Below, piece by piece: positions 26,424 through 35,804 of a stretch of 64,000 nucleotides of DNA. A program made the position numbers and the translations under genes. Positions within the stretch are counted from its first letter, which is position 1, and the number at the start of each line of letters is the position of its first letter. Under the pieces are notes generated by a model that was not told where the DNA came from, made no database searches, and was given only the letters and a program-made list of their open reading frames with translations. This DNA comes from Cytobacillus citreus. Lineage in GTDB: Bacteria; Bacillota; Bacilli; Bacillales; Cytobacillaceae. Location of the stretch: NCBI RefSeq assembly GCF_018343665.1, contig NZ_JAGYPM010000001.1, positions 593,239-657,238 of the forward strand, written 5' to 3'.

Positions 26424-26480
26424 ATGCTATTTTGTTGTTGATTGGAGCGGAAATTAGCAGGGGAATTTAATATAGCCATT
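26424..26480 (+). repeat. decayed palindromic repeat (partner of 30264-30367)
   Basis: TGTTGTTGATTGGAGCGGAA and a following ATATAGCC tail match the element upstream of topA (TGTTGTTGATTGAAGCGGAA and ACATAGCC). The left terminal repeat is eroded. It lies in the 250-bp ylqH-sucC gap. Confidence 0.6.
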
Positions 26481-26573
26481 AAATTAAAATGAAAATGATG
26501 AGCTATTCATTGGCTGATCTTACATAATGAATTTAGAAATATTAAAAGAAAAATAATATTTCCCTAATAAAGG

Positions 26574-26602
26574 TGGACAAGGTTAGTGTCATCTAATAAA
26601 AT
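26574..26602 (+). promoter_or_regulatory. sigma-A promoter for sucCD
   Basis: TGGACA (26574-26579) and TAAAAT (26597-26602) each match five of six consensus bases with 17-base spacing, 45 bases before the sucC start. A 9-bp AT-rich hairpin (26536-26544 with 26554-26562) sits just upstream. I saw no cre-like site. Confidence 0.7.
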
Positions 26603-26646
26603 GAAATCGCAGTCTACTTTTTGAAGAGTTTGATAGGAGGATGGAA

Positions 26647-27807
26647 ATGAATATACATGAGTACCAAGGAAAAGAGGTCCTCAGAAAATATGGGGTAGCA
26701 GTTCCAAATGGAAAAGTGGCTTTTACAGTTGAGGAAGCAGTTGAAGCTGCAAAAGAACTAGGCACTGGGGTTTGTGTTGTTAAGGCACAAATTCATGCTG
26801 GCGGCCGGGGAAAAGCTGGCGGTGTAAAGGTAGCCAAGAATTTAGATGAAGTACGTACATATGCGAATGAAATTTTAGGAAAAACGCTTGTTACACATCA
26901 AACAGGACCTGAAGGAAAAGAGGTTAAGCGCCTTTTAATCGAAGAAGGCTGTGATATAAAAAAGGAATACTATATTGGTTTAGTATTAGATCGCGCTACT
27001 TCACAAGTTGTACTAATGGGATCTGAAGAAGGCGGTACTGAAATTGAAGAGGTAGCTGAGAAGACCCCAGAGAAGATTTTTAAAGAACAAATTGACCCAG
27101 TTCTTGGTCTAATGCAATACCAAGCACGACGTCTTGCATTCAATATCAATATTCCAAAAGAATTAGTGAATCAAGCTGTGAAGTTCATGACTGGTTTATA
27201 CAACGCTTATATTGACAAGGATTGCTCTATTGCTGAAATTAATCCGTTAGTTGTTACTGGTGATGGAAAAGTCATGGCATTGGATGCAAAATTAAATTTT
27301 GACTCTAATGCACTTTATCGTCAAAAAGATATTTTAGAATATCGTGATCTAGAAGAAGAAGATCCAAAAGAAATTGAGGCTTCAATATATGATTTAAGCT
27401 ATATAGCATTAGATGGAAACATCGGTTGTATGGTTAATGGTGCAGGTCTTGCAATGGCAACAATGGATATCGTTAAACATTATGGCGGTGAACCTGCCAA
27501 CTTCCTTGATGTTGGGGGCGGCGCGACTGCAGAAAAAGTTACAGAAGCATTTAAAATTATCCTTTCAGATCCAAATGTAAAAGGTATTTTTGTTAATATC
27601 TTTGGTGGAATCATGAAGTGTGATGTTATTGCAGAGGGTGTAGTTGAAGCAGCGAAACAGGTTGGACTTAGTATTCCTCTTGTCGTTCGTTTGGAAGGAA
27701 CAAACGTGGATTTAGGTAAGAAAATCCTATCCGAGTCTGGCCTTAATATTACTGCTGCTGAATCCATGGCTGACGGCGCACAAAAAATTGTTTCATTAGT
27801 GAAATAG
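26647..27807 (+). CDS. sucC: succinyl-CoA synthetase beta subunit (ADP-forming)
   Basis: With SucD it converts succinyl-CoA to succinate with substrate-level ATP formation in the TCA cycle. The 386-residue protein begins [16 protein letters not shown] and has the ATP-grasp fold, [12 protein letters not shown], and the C-terminal [16 protein letters not shown] and [14 protein letters not shown] motifs. The ATG at 26641 directly abuts the SD AGGAGG, so the ATG at 26647 (6-base spacing) is preferred and matches the family. Confidence 0.98.
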   Translation: MNIHEYQGKEVLRKYGVAVPNGKVAFTVEEAVEAAKELGTGVCVVKAQIHAGGRGKAGGVKVAKNLDEVRTYANEILGKTLVTHQTGPEGKEVKRLLIEEGCDIKKEYYIGLVLDRATSQVVLMGSEEGGTEIEEVAEKTPEKIFKEQIDPVLGLMQYQARRLAFNINIPKELVNQAVKFMTGLYNAYIDKDCSIAEINPLVVTGDGKVMALDAKLNFDSNALYRQKDILEYRDLEEEDPKEIEASIYDLSYIALDGNIGCMVNGAGLAMATMDIVKHYGGEPANFLDVGGGATAEKVTEAFKIILSDPNVKGIFVNIFGGIMKCDVIAEGVVEAAKQVGLSIPLVVRLEGTNVDLGKKILSESGLNITAAESMADGAQKIVSLVK

Positions 27808-27830
27808 GATCTAGAGAAAGGGGAATTAAC

Positions 27831-28733
27831 GTGAGCGTTTTTATTAATAAAGATACGAAAGTTATTGTGCAAGGAATAACAGGTGGAACAGCCCGTTTCC
27901 ATACAAAACAAATGCTTGAATACGGTACTAATATTGTAGGCGGTACCTCACCAGGCAAGGGCGGTCAAGAAGTTGAAGGTGTACCAGTATTCAATACTGT
28001 AAAAGAAGCTGTAGAAGCAACTGGTGCCAATGCATCTGTTATTTATGTTCCAGCACCATTTGCTGCAGATTCAATTATTGAGGCAGTGGATGCTGAATTG
28101 GATTTAGCTATTTGTATTACTGAGCATATCCCGGTATTGGATATGGTTAAAGTAAAACGCTATATGGAAGGCAAGAAGACTCGTCTAGTAGGTCCTAACT
28201 GTCCTGGAGTCATTACTGCCGATGAGTGTAAGATAGGTATTATGCCTGGATACATCCACAAGAAGGGTCATGTTGGAGTTGTATCTCGCTCTGGAACATT
28301 AACTTACGAGGCAGTTCATCAATTAACTCAAGCTGGAATTGGTCAAACAACTGCAGTAGGAATTGGTGGCGACCCTGTTAATGGGACAAACTTCATTGAT
28401 GTATTAAAGGCCTTTAATGAAGACCCAGAAACATATGCAGTTATTATGATTGGTGAAATTGGAGGAACAGCTGAAGAAGAAGCAGCTGAATGGGTGAAAG
28501 CTAATATGACGAAGCCTGTAGTCGGCTTTATTGGTGGACGTACTGCACCTCCAGGAAAACGCATGGGACATGCTGGAGCGATCATTTCAGGCGGAAAAGG
28601 CACAGCTGATGAAAAGATCCGCGTTATGAATGCTTGTGGAATTGAAGTAGCAGATACACCTTCTGTAATGGGTGAAACTTTAATAAAGGTTCTTAAAGAA
28701 AAAGGCCTTTACGAACAATGTAAAACGCATTAA
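27831..28733 (+). CDS. sucD: succinyl-CoA synthetase alpha subunit
   Basis: The 300-residue protein has the CoA-binding Rossmann domain ([27 protein letters not shown]), a ligase domain ([16 protein letters not shown]), and the phosphorylated His near residue 247 in [19 protein letters not shown]. It starts with GTG after SD AAAGGGGA. It lies 23 bases after sucC and is followed by a hairpin terminator. Confidence 0.98.
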   Translation: MSVFINKDTKVIVQGITGGTARFHTKQMLEYGTNIVGGTSPGKGGQEVEGVPVFNTVKEAVEATGANASVIYVPAPFAADSIIEAVDAELDLAICITEHIPVLDMVKVKRYMEGKKTRLVGPNCPGVITADECKIGIMPGYIHKKGHVGVVSRSGTLTYEAVHQLTQAGIGQTTAVGIGGDPVNGTNFIDVLKAFNEDPETYAVIMIGEIGGTAEEEAAEWVKANMTKPVVGFIGGRTAPPGKRMGHAGAIISGGKGTADEKIRVMNACGIEVADTPSVMGETLIKVLKEKGLYEQCKTH

Positions 28734-28751
28734 TTGCTATAGTTGAATAGT

Positions 28752-28781
28752 TAGTCCCCCTTTTACAGGGGGGACTATTCT
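28752..28781 (+). terminator. terminator after sucD
   Basis: TAGTCCCCC pairs with GGGGGACTA around a TTTTACA-containing loop. The T tract that follows is interrupted, so efficiency is uncertain. Confidence 0.7.
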
Positions 28782-28823
28782 GCATTCTCTTATTTAAACA
28801 AACCCAAAAAAAGGAGGATATAA

Positions 28824-29693
28824 ATGGACGAATTTAAACTAAGACTTACACATCTTCATCACTGTAGGGGAGTTGGGTGGAAAACAATTTTTCAAATATT
28901 AAAAGGTGACCCCGAGCTTAAAAATCTTTATCAACTTTCCCATAGTAACTTTTTCACTCAAAACCCTATTCCCTCATCTTCTTCTATTCTCCATGATCTT
29001 CAATCAGGATTAATTCATGATCAAATCCGTCAATATAAAATAAATGGAATAAATGCTATTACAATTTTTGATGATGAATATCCTACATTATTAAAAGAAA
29101 CATACCAACCGCCTTGGATATTATATGCTAAAGGTGATATAACCTTACTAAAAAAAAATATTCATCTAGCAGTTGTAGGTGCAAGGCAGCATACAGAGTA
29201 TGGAGAAAATGCCATAAATTATTTATTCCCAAAATTGATTGAAAAAGGAATTGTTATAGTAAGTGGACTTGCTTCAGGAATTGATACAATCGCTCACCAT
29301 TCTGCAATTATGAATGGAGGAAATACAATTGCTGTAATAGCAGGTGGCCTCTTTCATATTTACCCTCAAACTAATCAGAAACTTGCCTCAGAAATGATGG
29401 AAAATCAGTTAATTATTTCAGAATATCCTCCAAATATACGTCCTTCAAGATGGCAATTTCCAATGAGAAATCGTATAATAAGCGGCATTTGTAAAGGGGT
29501 ATTAATAGTCCAGGCAAAAAGTAAAAGCGGCTCTCTAATTACTGCCAATTATGCTGTTCAAGAAGGAAGGGAAGTATTTGCTCTCCCTGGCAATATTTTT
29601 AGTTCTTACTCAATTGGCACTAATGAACTTATCCAACAGGGAGCAAAGCTCATCAATTCTCCTGAAGATATACTGCAAGAATTAATATTTTGA
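28824..29693 (+). CDS. dprA: DNA processing protein DprA (Smf)
   Basis: DprA loads RecA on incoming single-stranded DNA during transformation. The 289-residue protein has an N-terminal helical domain and a Rossmann fold: AVVGARQHTEYG, IVSGLASGIDTIAHHSA, NTIAVIAGGL, FPMRNRIISGI and SGSLITANYAVQEGR. The SD is AAAAAAAGGAGG. Its presence suggests natural competence functions may exist but does not prove them. Confidence 0.97.
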   Translation: MDEFKLRLTHLHHCRGVGWKTIFQILKGDPELKNLYQLSHSNFFTQNPIPSSSSILHDLQSGLIHDQIRQYKINGINAITIFDDEYPTLLKETYQPPWILYAKGDITLLKKNIHLAVVGARQHTEYGENAINYLFPKLIEKGIVIVSGLASGIDTIAHHSAIMNGGNTIAVIAGGLFHIYPQTNQKLASEMMENQLIISEYPPNIRPSRWQFPMRNRIISGICKGVLIVQAKSKSGSLITANYAVQEGREVFALPGNIFSSYSIGTNELIQQGAKLINSPEDILQELIF

Positions 29694-30263
29694 TCATTTA
29701 TGTATTTTTCTTAATGATTTGATGTATAATTCTTAAAAAACACAAAAATTCGGAATAAGGCGAAAAATCCTAGAGTATGAAATGAGGTAATGATTAGCTA
29801 TTATGTTTTTAAGTTATTGATCGCTAAAGTAAATTATCTTTTAGAAATAGGTTCTTGTTCAGAATATAGATAAGACAACCTAGCAATTGCCCAAAAATAG
29901 ACATTGAGAACGAATGTTTTTTAATAAAATTGTTCAAAGGGTTGAAATTATTGCAAAACTGTTATATATTGGGCAACGTGTGTTCGAAATATGAATGAGT
30001 CATAACATTTTATTGGATAAATTAGAAATGCACTCTTTAAAAATAACAAGATAATGTTTGACAAAGGTGAAAGACTTGTACAATAATATGGATATTTCAT
30101 GAAAATGAAAAAATCATTAAAGTTTTCAATTATCATTTAATCCGTGGCAATTTTTATTTACGGGGTTATTTTTATATAATAAATAATTTCATGTAAAATA
30201 TTTATCAAAAACGGACGTTTTCTTCACTAAGCGATTTAATATAGAAGAAGTCTATTTAAAAAA
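29694..30263. other. 570-bp AT-rich non-coding stretch before topA
   Basis: No credible gene, RNA fold or repeat was recognised in this part of the 858-bp dprA-topA gap. A TTGACA (30058-30063) is followed by TACAAT (30079-30084) at a short 15-base spacing and could be a poor sigma-A promoter for topA. An isolated perfect TATAAT at 29725-29730 lacks a -35. The rest of the gap (30264-30525) is repeat sequence. Confidence 0.5.
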
Positions 30264-30367
30264 AAGGCTGTGTTAAAGCTCAGTGTGGATAATGCTAATT
30301 TGTTGTTGATTGAAGCGGAAGGCGAGTGCCTGCAGCGGAAATCAACAGGAAATTATAACATAGCCTT
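30264..30367 (+). repeat. nested palindromic element before topA
   Basis: The outer arms AAGGCTGTGTTA (30264-30275) and TAACATAGCCTT (30356-30367) differ from perfect inverse copies by one base. Inner arms TGTTGATT (30304-30311) and AATCAACA (30340-30347) are exact, and an AGGC/GCCT hairpin is innermost. The string TTGATTGAAGCGGAAGGCGA resembles a dispersed Bacillaceae repeat known to me from memory. A fragment lies before sucC. Confidence 0.75.
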
Positions 30368-30387
30368 AATGAAAAAAATATCTTTTC

Positions 30388-30525
30388 TCGAGTTTGAGAA
30401 TTGTCTAGCTCCGAAGTACGTACTAGTGTCGACAAAGTGACAGGACAAGGATAGCAACGTTGATTGATCATCTCAAGAACAATCTGACCTTTGATTGTAC
30501 CGAAGGAGCTTACGCTTTTATAATA
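30388..30525 (+). repeat. mosaic intergenic repeat, copy B
   Basis: It starts CTCGAGTTTGAGAATTGTCT and has GTACGTACTAGTGTCGAC. It ends with the tail TGATTGTACCGAAGGAGC and TTACGCTTTT, shared with copy E before flhA. It lacks the central hairpin core of copies A, D and E. It ends close to the topA SD. Confidence 0.78.
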
Positions 30526-30551
30526 AAATCCCCTCTCAAGGAGGACTATTG

Positions 30552-32627
30552 ATGTCAGAGTTTTTAGTAATCGTTGAGTCTCCTGCAAAGGCAAAAACGA
30601 TTGAGCGTTATCTTGGAAAAAAATATAAAGTTAAAGCATCTATGGGCCATGTCAGGGATTTGCCGAAAAGCCAAATGGGTGTTGATGTTGAAAATCATTT
30701 TGAGCCTAAGTATATTACGATCCGTGGTAAAGGGCCTGTTTTAAAGGAATTAAAGACTGCGGCTAAAAAGGCAAAAAAGATTTATCTCGCAGCTGACCCG
30801 GATCGTGAAGGTGAAGCTATTGCTTGGCACTTGGCTCATAGTCTAAATATGGATATAACCTCAGATTGCCGGGTTGTTTTTAATGAAATTACGAAGGAAG
30901 CAATCAAGGAATCATTTAAACATCCAAGGCCAATTAATATGGATCTCGTTGATGCTCAACAAGCAAGGAGACTTCTCGATCGATTGGTAGGGTATAATAT
31001 CAGTCCTTTATTATGGAAAAAAGTAAAAAAGGGCTTGAGTGCAGGCAGGGTACAGTCTGTAGCTGTACGCCTAATAATAGATAGAGAAAAAGAAATCAAA
31101 GCCTTCGTTCCTGAAGAGTACTGGTCCATTGAAGGTGACTTTTTAAAAGGCAAAGACAGCTTCGAGGCATCCTTTTATGGGATAGGGAATGAAAAGGTAG
31201 AATTAAATTCTAATCAAGAAGTTCAAGAAATATTAAGCAAGATGAAGGGGAACAAATTTAAGGTTTCTACGGTCACAAAAAAAGAACGGAAAAGAAATCC
31301 TGCTGCTCCTTTTATAACTTCATCACTTCAACAAGAAGCTGCAAGAAAGTTAAATTTCCGAGCCAAAAAAACGATGATGCTTGCACAGCAGCTTTATGAA
31401 GGAATTGATCTTGGAAAAGAAGGAACTGTCGGATTAATAACTTATATGAGAACGGATTCTACCAGGATTTCGGAAATAGCCCAAGGAGAAGCAACACAAT
31501 TTATTAATAAAACTTACGGGCAAGAATTTTTGCAAGTTGAAAAGAAAAAAGAAAAGAAAAAATCAAACACACAGGACGCTCATGAAGCTATTCGTCCTAC
31601 AAGTGTTATGAGAGAGCCGTCAAGCCTTAAAGAATTTCTATCTAGAGATCAACTGCGTTTATATAGGCTCATTTGGGAACGCTTCGTAGCAAGTCAAATG
31701 GCTTCTGCAATCATGGATACAATGAGTGTTGATTTAAAAAATGGGGATGTTATTTTTAGAGCAGCTGGTTCAAAAGTAAAATTCCCTGGTTTTATGAAGG
31801 TCTATGTAGAGGGATCAGACGATCAAGCTGAGGAAAAGGATAGAATGCTACCGGATCTTAAAGAAGGTGACGAAGTTCTAAAAAAAGATATTGATCCAAA
31901 ACAGCATTTTACACAGCCTCCTCCAAGATATACTGAAGCTCGACTTGTTAAAACATTAGAAGAGCTAGGTATTGGACGTCCATCAACATTTGCACCAACT
32001 TTAGACACCATTCAAAAACGTGGTTATGTAGCTTTGGATAATAAAAGGTTTATACCAACTGAATTGGGAGAAATCGTCTTAGAGTTGATTCTTGAATTTT
32101 TCCCAGATATTCTTGACGTTGAATTTACCGCAAAGATGGAAAAAGATTTGGACTATGTTGAAGAAGGAAAAGTAAATTGGGTTCAAATCATTGATGATTT
32201 TTATGGTGATTTTGAGAAGCATCTAGAAAAGGCAGAAAAGGAAATGCAAGAAGTGGAAATCAAGGATGAACCAGCTGGTGAGGATTGTGAGCAATGTGGG
32301 AATCCTATGGTCTTTAAAATGGGACGTTATGGCAAGTTTATGGCCTGCAGCAACTTCCCAGATTGCCGAAACACGAAACCGATTGTTAAAGATATTGGAG
32401 TAAAATGTTCGAAGTGTCATGAAGGTAATATAATTGAAAGAAAAAGTAAGAAACGAAGGATTTTTTACGGATGTGATCGGTTCCCTGAATGTGACTTTAT
32501 TTCTTGGGATAAGCCTTTACCGCGCAGTTGTCCAAAATGTGATAACCTTTTGATTGAAAAGAAGTTGAAAAAAGGCGTCCAGGTTCAATGTATTGAATGT
32601 GATTACAAGGAAGAGAAGCAAAGTTAA
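30552..32627 (+). CDS. topA: DNA topoisomerase I
   Basis: This type IA topoisomerase relaxes negative supercoils. The 691-residue protein begins [20 protein letters not shown] (Toprim). It has the metal motif [15 protein letters not shown], the active Tyr298 in [14 protein letters not shown], and three C-terminal zinc-finger segments with paired CxxC motifs ([24 protein letters not shown]). A longer frame from 30495 runs through repeat copy B; the ATG at 30552 has SD AAGGAGG and matches the family start. Confidence 0.98.
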   Translation: MSEFLVIVESPAKAKTIERYLGKKYKVKASMGHVRDLPKSQMGVDVENHFEPKYITIRGKGPVLKELKTAAKKAKKIYLAADPDREGEAIAWHLAHSLNMDITSDCRVVFNEITKEAIKESFKHPRPINMDLVDAQQARRLLDRLVGYNISPLLWKKVKKGLSAGRVQSVAVRLIIDREKEIKAFVPEEYWSIEGDFLKGKDSFEASFYGIGNEKVELNSNQEVQEILSKMKGNKFKVSTVTKKERKRNPAAPFITSSLQQEAARKLNFRAKKTMMLAQQLYEGIDLGKEGTVGLITYMRTDSTRISEIAQGEATQFINKTYGQEFLQVEKKKEKKKSNTQDAHEAIRPTSVMREPSSLKEFLSRDQLRLYRLIWERFVASQMASAIMDTMSVDLKNGDVIFRAAGSKVKFPGFMKVYVEGSDDQAEEKDRMLPDLKEGDEVLKKDIDPKQHFTQPPPRYTEARLVKTLEELGIGRPSTFAPTLDTIQKRGYVALDNKRFIPTELGEIVLELILEFFPDILDVEFTAKMEKDLDYVEEGKVNWVQIIDDFYGDFEKHLEKAEKEMQEVEIKDEPAGEDCEQCGNPMVFKMGRYGKFMACSNFPDCRNTKPIVKDIGVKCSKCHEGNIIERKSKKRRIFYGCDRFPECDFISWDKPLPRSCPKCDNLLIEKKLKKGVQVQCIECDYKEEKQS

Positions 32628-32658
32628 AAAAGGGTGGGCTTATTTGGCTCACTCTTTT
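32626..32658 (+). terminator. terminator after topA
   Basis: AAAAGGGTGGGC pairs with GCTCACTCTTTT (two G-T pairs) around TTATTTG, immediately after the topA stop. Confidence 0.75.
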
Positions 32659-32743
32659 CTAGTGGTAAAGTAAAAATTATATTAATTAAATTTGTATTGA
32701 TTGCAAATTGAGCATGATAAAGGTAAAGTAATAGAGCATTATT

Positions 32744-32774
32744 TTATTATGAGCGAAAGTTTTGATCATAATAA
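32744..32774 (+). promoter_or_regulatory. inverted repeat upstream of trmFO
   Basis: TTATTATGA (32744-32752) and TCATAATAA (32766-32774) are exact inverse copies separated by 13 bases, ending 25 bases before the trmFO start. It could be an operator or a leader hairpin; no assignment is possible. Confidence 0.4.
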
Positions 32775-32798
32775 GATGCATATTTGGAGGTTTAATAA

Positions 32799-34112
32799 AT
32801 GAAAGATATCGTTGTAAATGTCATTGGAGCCGGCCTAGCTGGAAGTGAAGCAGCGTGGCAAATCGCTAATCGGGGCATTTCTGTACGGCTTTATGAGATG
32901 AGACCAGTTAAACAAACGCCTGCTCATCATACCGATAAATTCGCTGAGCTGGTATGTAGCAACTCCTTACGTGCCAATACGCTTACGAATGCTGTAGGTG
33001 TTCTTAAAGAAGAAATGAGAATGTTAAATTCAGTTATTATTAATTCGGCAGATGCATGCTCAGTTCCAGCAGGAGGAGCTTTAGCTGTAGATCGTCATGA
33101 GTTTGCAGCACTTGTTACTGAAAAGGTAAAAAACCATCCGAATGTAACGGTTATTCATGAAGAGGTAACTGAGATTCCAGAGGGAACGACAATCGTTGCT
33201 ACTGGGCCTTTAACGAGTGAGGCACTTTCTTCAAAATTAAAAGAATTATCAGGTGAAGAATATTTATATTTTTATGATGCAGCAGCACCCATAATTGAAA
33301 AAGAATCCATCAATATGGATAAGGTTTATTTAAAATCACGATATGATAAAGGTGAAGCTGCATATTTAAATTGTCCAATGACAGAGGAAGAATTCAATAT
33401 ATTTTATGATGCATTAGTAGATGCTGAAACAGTACCATTAAAAGAATTTGAAAAAGAAATCTTTTTTGAAGGTTGTATGCCGATTGAGGTCATGGCCAAC
33501 AGAGGTAAGAAAACGATGCTGTTCGGCCCTATGAAGCCTGTCGGTTTAGAGGATCCTAAGACTGGAAAAAGACCATATGCAGTTGTTCAGCTGCGGCAAG
33601 ATGATGCAGCAGGAACCTTATATAATATCGTTGGATTCCAGACTCATTTAAAATGGGGCCCGCAAAAAGAAGTTATTCAATTGATTCCGGGTTTAGAAAA
33701 TACAGAAATTGTTCGATATGGTGTTATGCACCGCAATACATTCATTAACTCTCCAAAGGTGTTGAAATCAACCTATCAATTCCACAACCGTGAAAATTTA
33801 TTTTTTGCAGGGCAAATGACTGGTGTTGAAGGATATGTAGAATCAGCAGCAAGTGGATTGGTGGCTGGAATAAACGCAGCTAGACTTGCTACAGGAGAAG
33901 AATTACTCGAATTTCCTCATGAATCAACCATTGGAAGTATGGCGCGTTATATAACTTCAGCAAATCAAAAAAGCTTTCAGCCAATGAATGCTAATTTCGG
34001 CTTACTGCCAGATCTTCCTGAAAAAATTAAAGGGAAGAAAGAACGAAATGAACAACATGCTAACAGAGCGCTGGAAACAATTCAGAACTTTGCGAAAAAT
34101 AAGGGTATTTAA
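32799..34112 (+). CDS. trmFO: tRNA m5U54 methyltransferase TrmFO (Gid)
   Basis: TrmFO makes 5-methyluridine at tRNA position 54 using methylenetetrahydrofolate and FADH2. The 437-residue protein has the FAD dinucleotide motif [13 protein letters not shown] near residue 7. Functional cysteines are visible in [10 protein letters not shown] and [11 protein letters not shown], and a C-terminal FAD contact in [16 protein letters not shown]. The gene follows topA, as in B. subtilis. Confidence 0.98.
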   Translation: MKDIVVNVIGAGLAGSEAAWQIANRGISVRLYEMRPVKQTPAHHTDKFAELVCSNSLRANTLTNAVGVLKEEMRMLNSVIINSADACSVPAGGALAVDRHEFAALVTEKVKNHPNVTVIHEEVTEIPEGTTIVATGPLTSEALSSKLKELSGEEYLYFYDAAAPIIEKESINMDKVYLKSRYDKGEAAYLNCPMTEEEFNIFYDALVDAETVPLKEFEKEIFFEGCMPIEVMANRGKKTMLFGPMKPVGLEDPKTGKRPYAVVQLRQDDAAGTLYNIVGFQTHLKWGPQKEVIQLIPGLENTEIVRYGVMHRNTFINSPKVLKSTYQFHNRENLFFAGQMTGVEGYVESAASGLVAGINAARLATGEELLEFPHESTIGSMARYITSANQKSFQPMNANFGLLPDLPEKIKGKKERNEQHANRALETIQNFAKNKGI

Positions 34113-34115
34113 TTG

Positions 34116-34154
34116 CAAGGGCTTCTAAAATGTGTTACTATTTAGTAGCCCTTG
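34116..34154 (+). promoter_or_regulatory. hairpin overlapping the xerC translation start region
   Basis: CAAGGGCT (34116-34123) pairs with AGCCCTTG (34147-34154), with an inner CTA/TAG pair. The right arm ends two bases before the xerC SD (GAGGTG). It could tune xerC translation or partly terminate after trmFO; no T run is present. Confidence 0.45.
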
Positions 34155-34167
34155 TGAGGTGATAATG

Positions 34168-35070
34168 ATGGACCAAAATGTGAACAATTCGTTAAAATTG
34201 TTTATTGAATATTTACAAATTGAAAAAAATTATTCACAATATACCATTGAGCATTATCAACATGATATTCAAGAATTCTTTATGTTCACATTTGAACAAG
34301 CAATAAAAAATTTAGAAGATGTCAAGTATATTGATGTCCGTCTTTATTTAACAAGGCTTTATGAAGAGAAATTTGCTAGAAAAACTGTTGCCCGAAAAAT
34401 CTCATGCTTAAGAAGTTTCTTTAAATTCCTCGTTAGAGAGAAAATTGTAAGTGAAAATCCCTTTGCTCTCGCTTCAATTCCTAAGGCTGAAAAAAAGCTT
34501 CCGGAATTTTTTTATGAAGAGGAAATGAAAGAGTTATTTAATGCATGTGAATCGGAAACTCTATTAGGGCAAAGAGATAAAGCATTATTAGAGCTTTTAT
34601 ATGCTACTGGAATTCGTGTGAGCGAATGCAGTCAAATTCGAATGAGGGACATTGATATGCAACTATCAACTGTTTTGGTTCATGGGAAGGGTAACAAGCA
34701 AAGGTATATACCGTTTGGAAGCTTTGCACACGACGCATTATTCGTATACATACAAAATGGTCGAAAAAGCTTGCTTGCAAAGAATACACCAAATGATTAC
34801 TTGTTTTTAAATTATCGTGGAGGTCCATTAACACCTCGAGGTATTAGGCATATTCTCAATAAGTTAATTGAGCAATCTGCATTGAATGGTCGTATTCATC
34901 CTCATATGCTTAGGCATTCGTTTGCTACGCATTTATTAGCAAATGGAGCGGATATGAGAACGGTTCAGGAGTTGTTAGGTCATGCTTTTTTGTCATCGAC
35001 ACAAGTATATACACATGTTACAAGTGAATATTTAAGAAAATCATATATGGCACACCATCCAAGAGCATAG
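34168..35070 (+). CDS. xerC: tyrosine recombinase XerC (CodV)
   Basis: With XerD it resolves chromosome dimers at dif. The 300-residue protein has the N-terminal SAM-like core-binding domain and a C-terminal catalytic domain. The catalytic residues are R in ATGIRVSE, K in VHGKGNKQR, HMLRH, H in LLGHAFLSSTQ, and the nucleophile Tyr in STQVYTH. The ATG at 34168 is chosen over 34165 and 34132 because SD GAGGTG spaces best to it. It heads codV-clpQ-clpY-codY as in B. subtilis, but here a repeat separates it from hslV. Confidence 0.97.
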   Translation: MDQNVNNSLKLFIEYLQIEKNYSQYTIEHYQHDIQEFFMFTFEQAIKNLEDVKYIDVRLYLTRLYEEKFARKTVARKISCLRSFFKFLVREKIVSENPFALASIPKAEKKLPEFFYEEEMKELFNACESETLLGQRDKALLELLYATGIRVSECSQIRMRDIDMQLSTVLVHGKGNKQRYIPFGSFAHDALFVYIQNGRKSLLAKNTPNDYLFLNYRGGPLTPRGIRHILNKLIEQSALNGRIHPHMLRHSFATHLLANGADMRTVQELLGHAFLSSTQVYTHVTSEYLRKSYMAHHPRA

Positions 35071-35168
35071 GCTAGACATTTCTCGAGTTTGAGAAATGTC
35101 TAGCTTCACAAGGAAAGCTGCGTCAGAAAATACATCGTACGACTAAAAGCGAAGCTTTTAGGAGGAGG
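35071..35168 (+). repeat. mosaic intergenic repeat, copy C, with a 14-bp perfect hairpin
   Basis: GCTAGACATTTCTC (35071-35084) and GAGAAATGTCTAGC (35091-35104) are exact inverse copies around GAGTTT, directly after the xerC stop. CACAAGGAAAGCTGCGTC follows, shared in diverged form with copies D and E. A final AAAAGCGAAGCTTTTA hairpin ends it. It breaks the usual xerC-hslV junction. Confidence 0.75.
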
Positions 35169-35243
35169 CGCCATGAACTTTTCTTATTCTATTGATCTAA
35201 CAAGGTTGGTGTTTTATATTAACTGCAAAAGGAGGAATAATTT

Positions 35244-35786
35244 ATGTCTCAATTCCATGCAACTACTATTTTTGCGGTCCACCATAAAGGAAATTGTGCA
35301 ATGGCTGGAGACGGTCAAGTTACATTTGGAAATGCAGTGGTAATGAAGCATACAGCACGTAAAGTCCGAAAGCTTTTTAAAGGAAAAGTGCTTGCTGGTT
35401 TTGCGGGTTCAGTGGCAGATGCCTTCACTTTATTTGAAATGTTTGAGGGAAAACTTGAAGAATATAATGGTAATTTGCAAAGAGCAGCAGTTGAGCTAGC
35501 TAAGCAATGGAGAAGCGATAAGGTTTTGCGTAAGTTAGAAGCTATGTTAATTGTAATGAATTCGGAAAACTTGCTTCTTATTTCCGGAACAGGTGAGGTT
35601 ATTGAACCAGATGATGGAGTTTTAGCAATTGGTTCTGGAGGTAATTATGCGTTGGCTGCAGGCAGGTCGTTAAAACGATATGCTGGAGATCATTTAACTG
35701 CCAAAGAGATTGCCAAGGCTTCATTAGAAATGGCAGCCGAAATATGTGTTTATACAAATCACAATATTATTGTTGAAGAACTTTAA
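35244..35786 (+). CDS. hslV: ATP-dependent protease subunit HslV (ClpQ/CodW)
   Basis: This is the peptidase of the HslUV (CodWX) complex. The 180-residue protein begins [17 protein letters not shown] and then [11 protein letters not shown], with [12 protein letters not shown] and [14 protein letters not shown]. The five residues before ATT match the Bacillus form, in which an N-terminal Ser is reported as nucleophile instead of Thr. The SD is AAAGGAGG. It lies 18 bases upstream of hslU. Confidence 0.97.
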   Translation: MSQFHATTIFAVHHKGNCAMAGDGQVTFGNAVVMKHTARKVRKLFKGKVLAGFAGSVADAFTLFEMFEGKLEEYNGNLQRAAVELAKQWRSDKVLRKLEAMLIVMNSENLLLISGTGEVIEPDDGVLAIGSGGNYALAAGRSLKRYAGDHLTAKEIAKASLEMAAEICVYTNHNIIVEEL

Positions 35787-35804
35787 GGGAAGGTGTGCTG
35801 ATCG

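Noticed and set aside
27480-27911. 143-codon minus-strand frame antisense to sucC/sucD
   Set aside because: Antisense to two strongly conserved genes; no start signals.
29948-30136. 62-codon minus-strand frame in the dprA-topA gap
   Set aside because: AT-rich, no SD or similarity; chance frame.
30495-30551. 19-codon N-terminal extension of TopA
   Set aside because: Runs through the tail of repeat copy B; the SD and family start support 30552.
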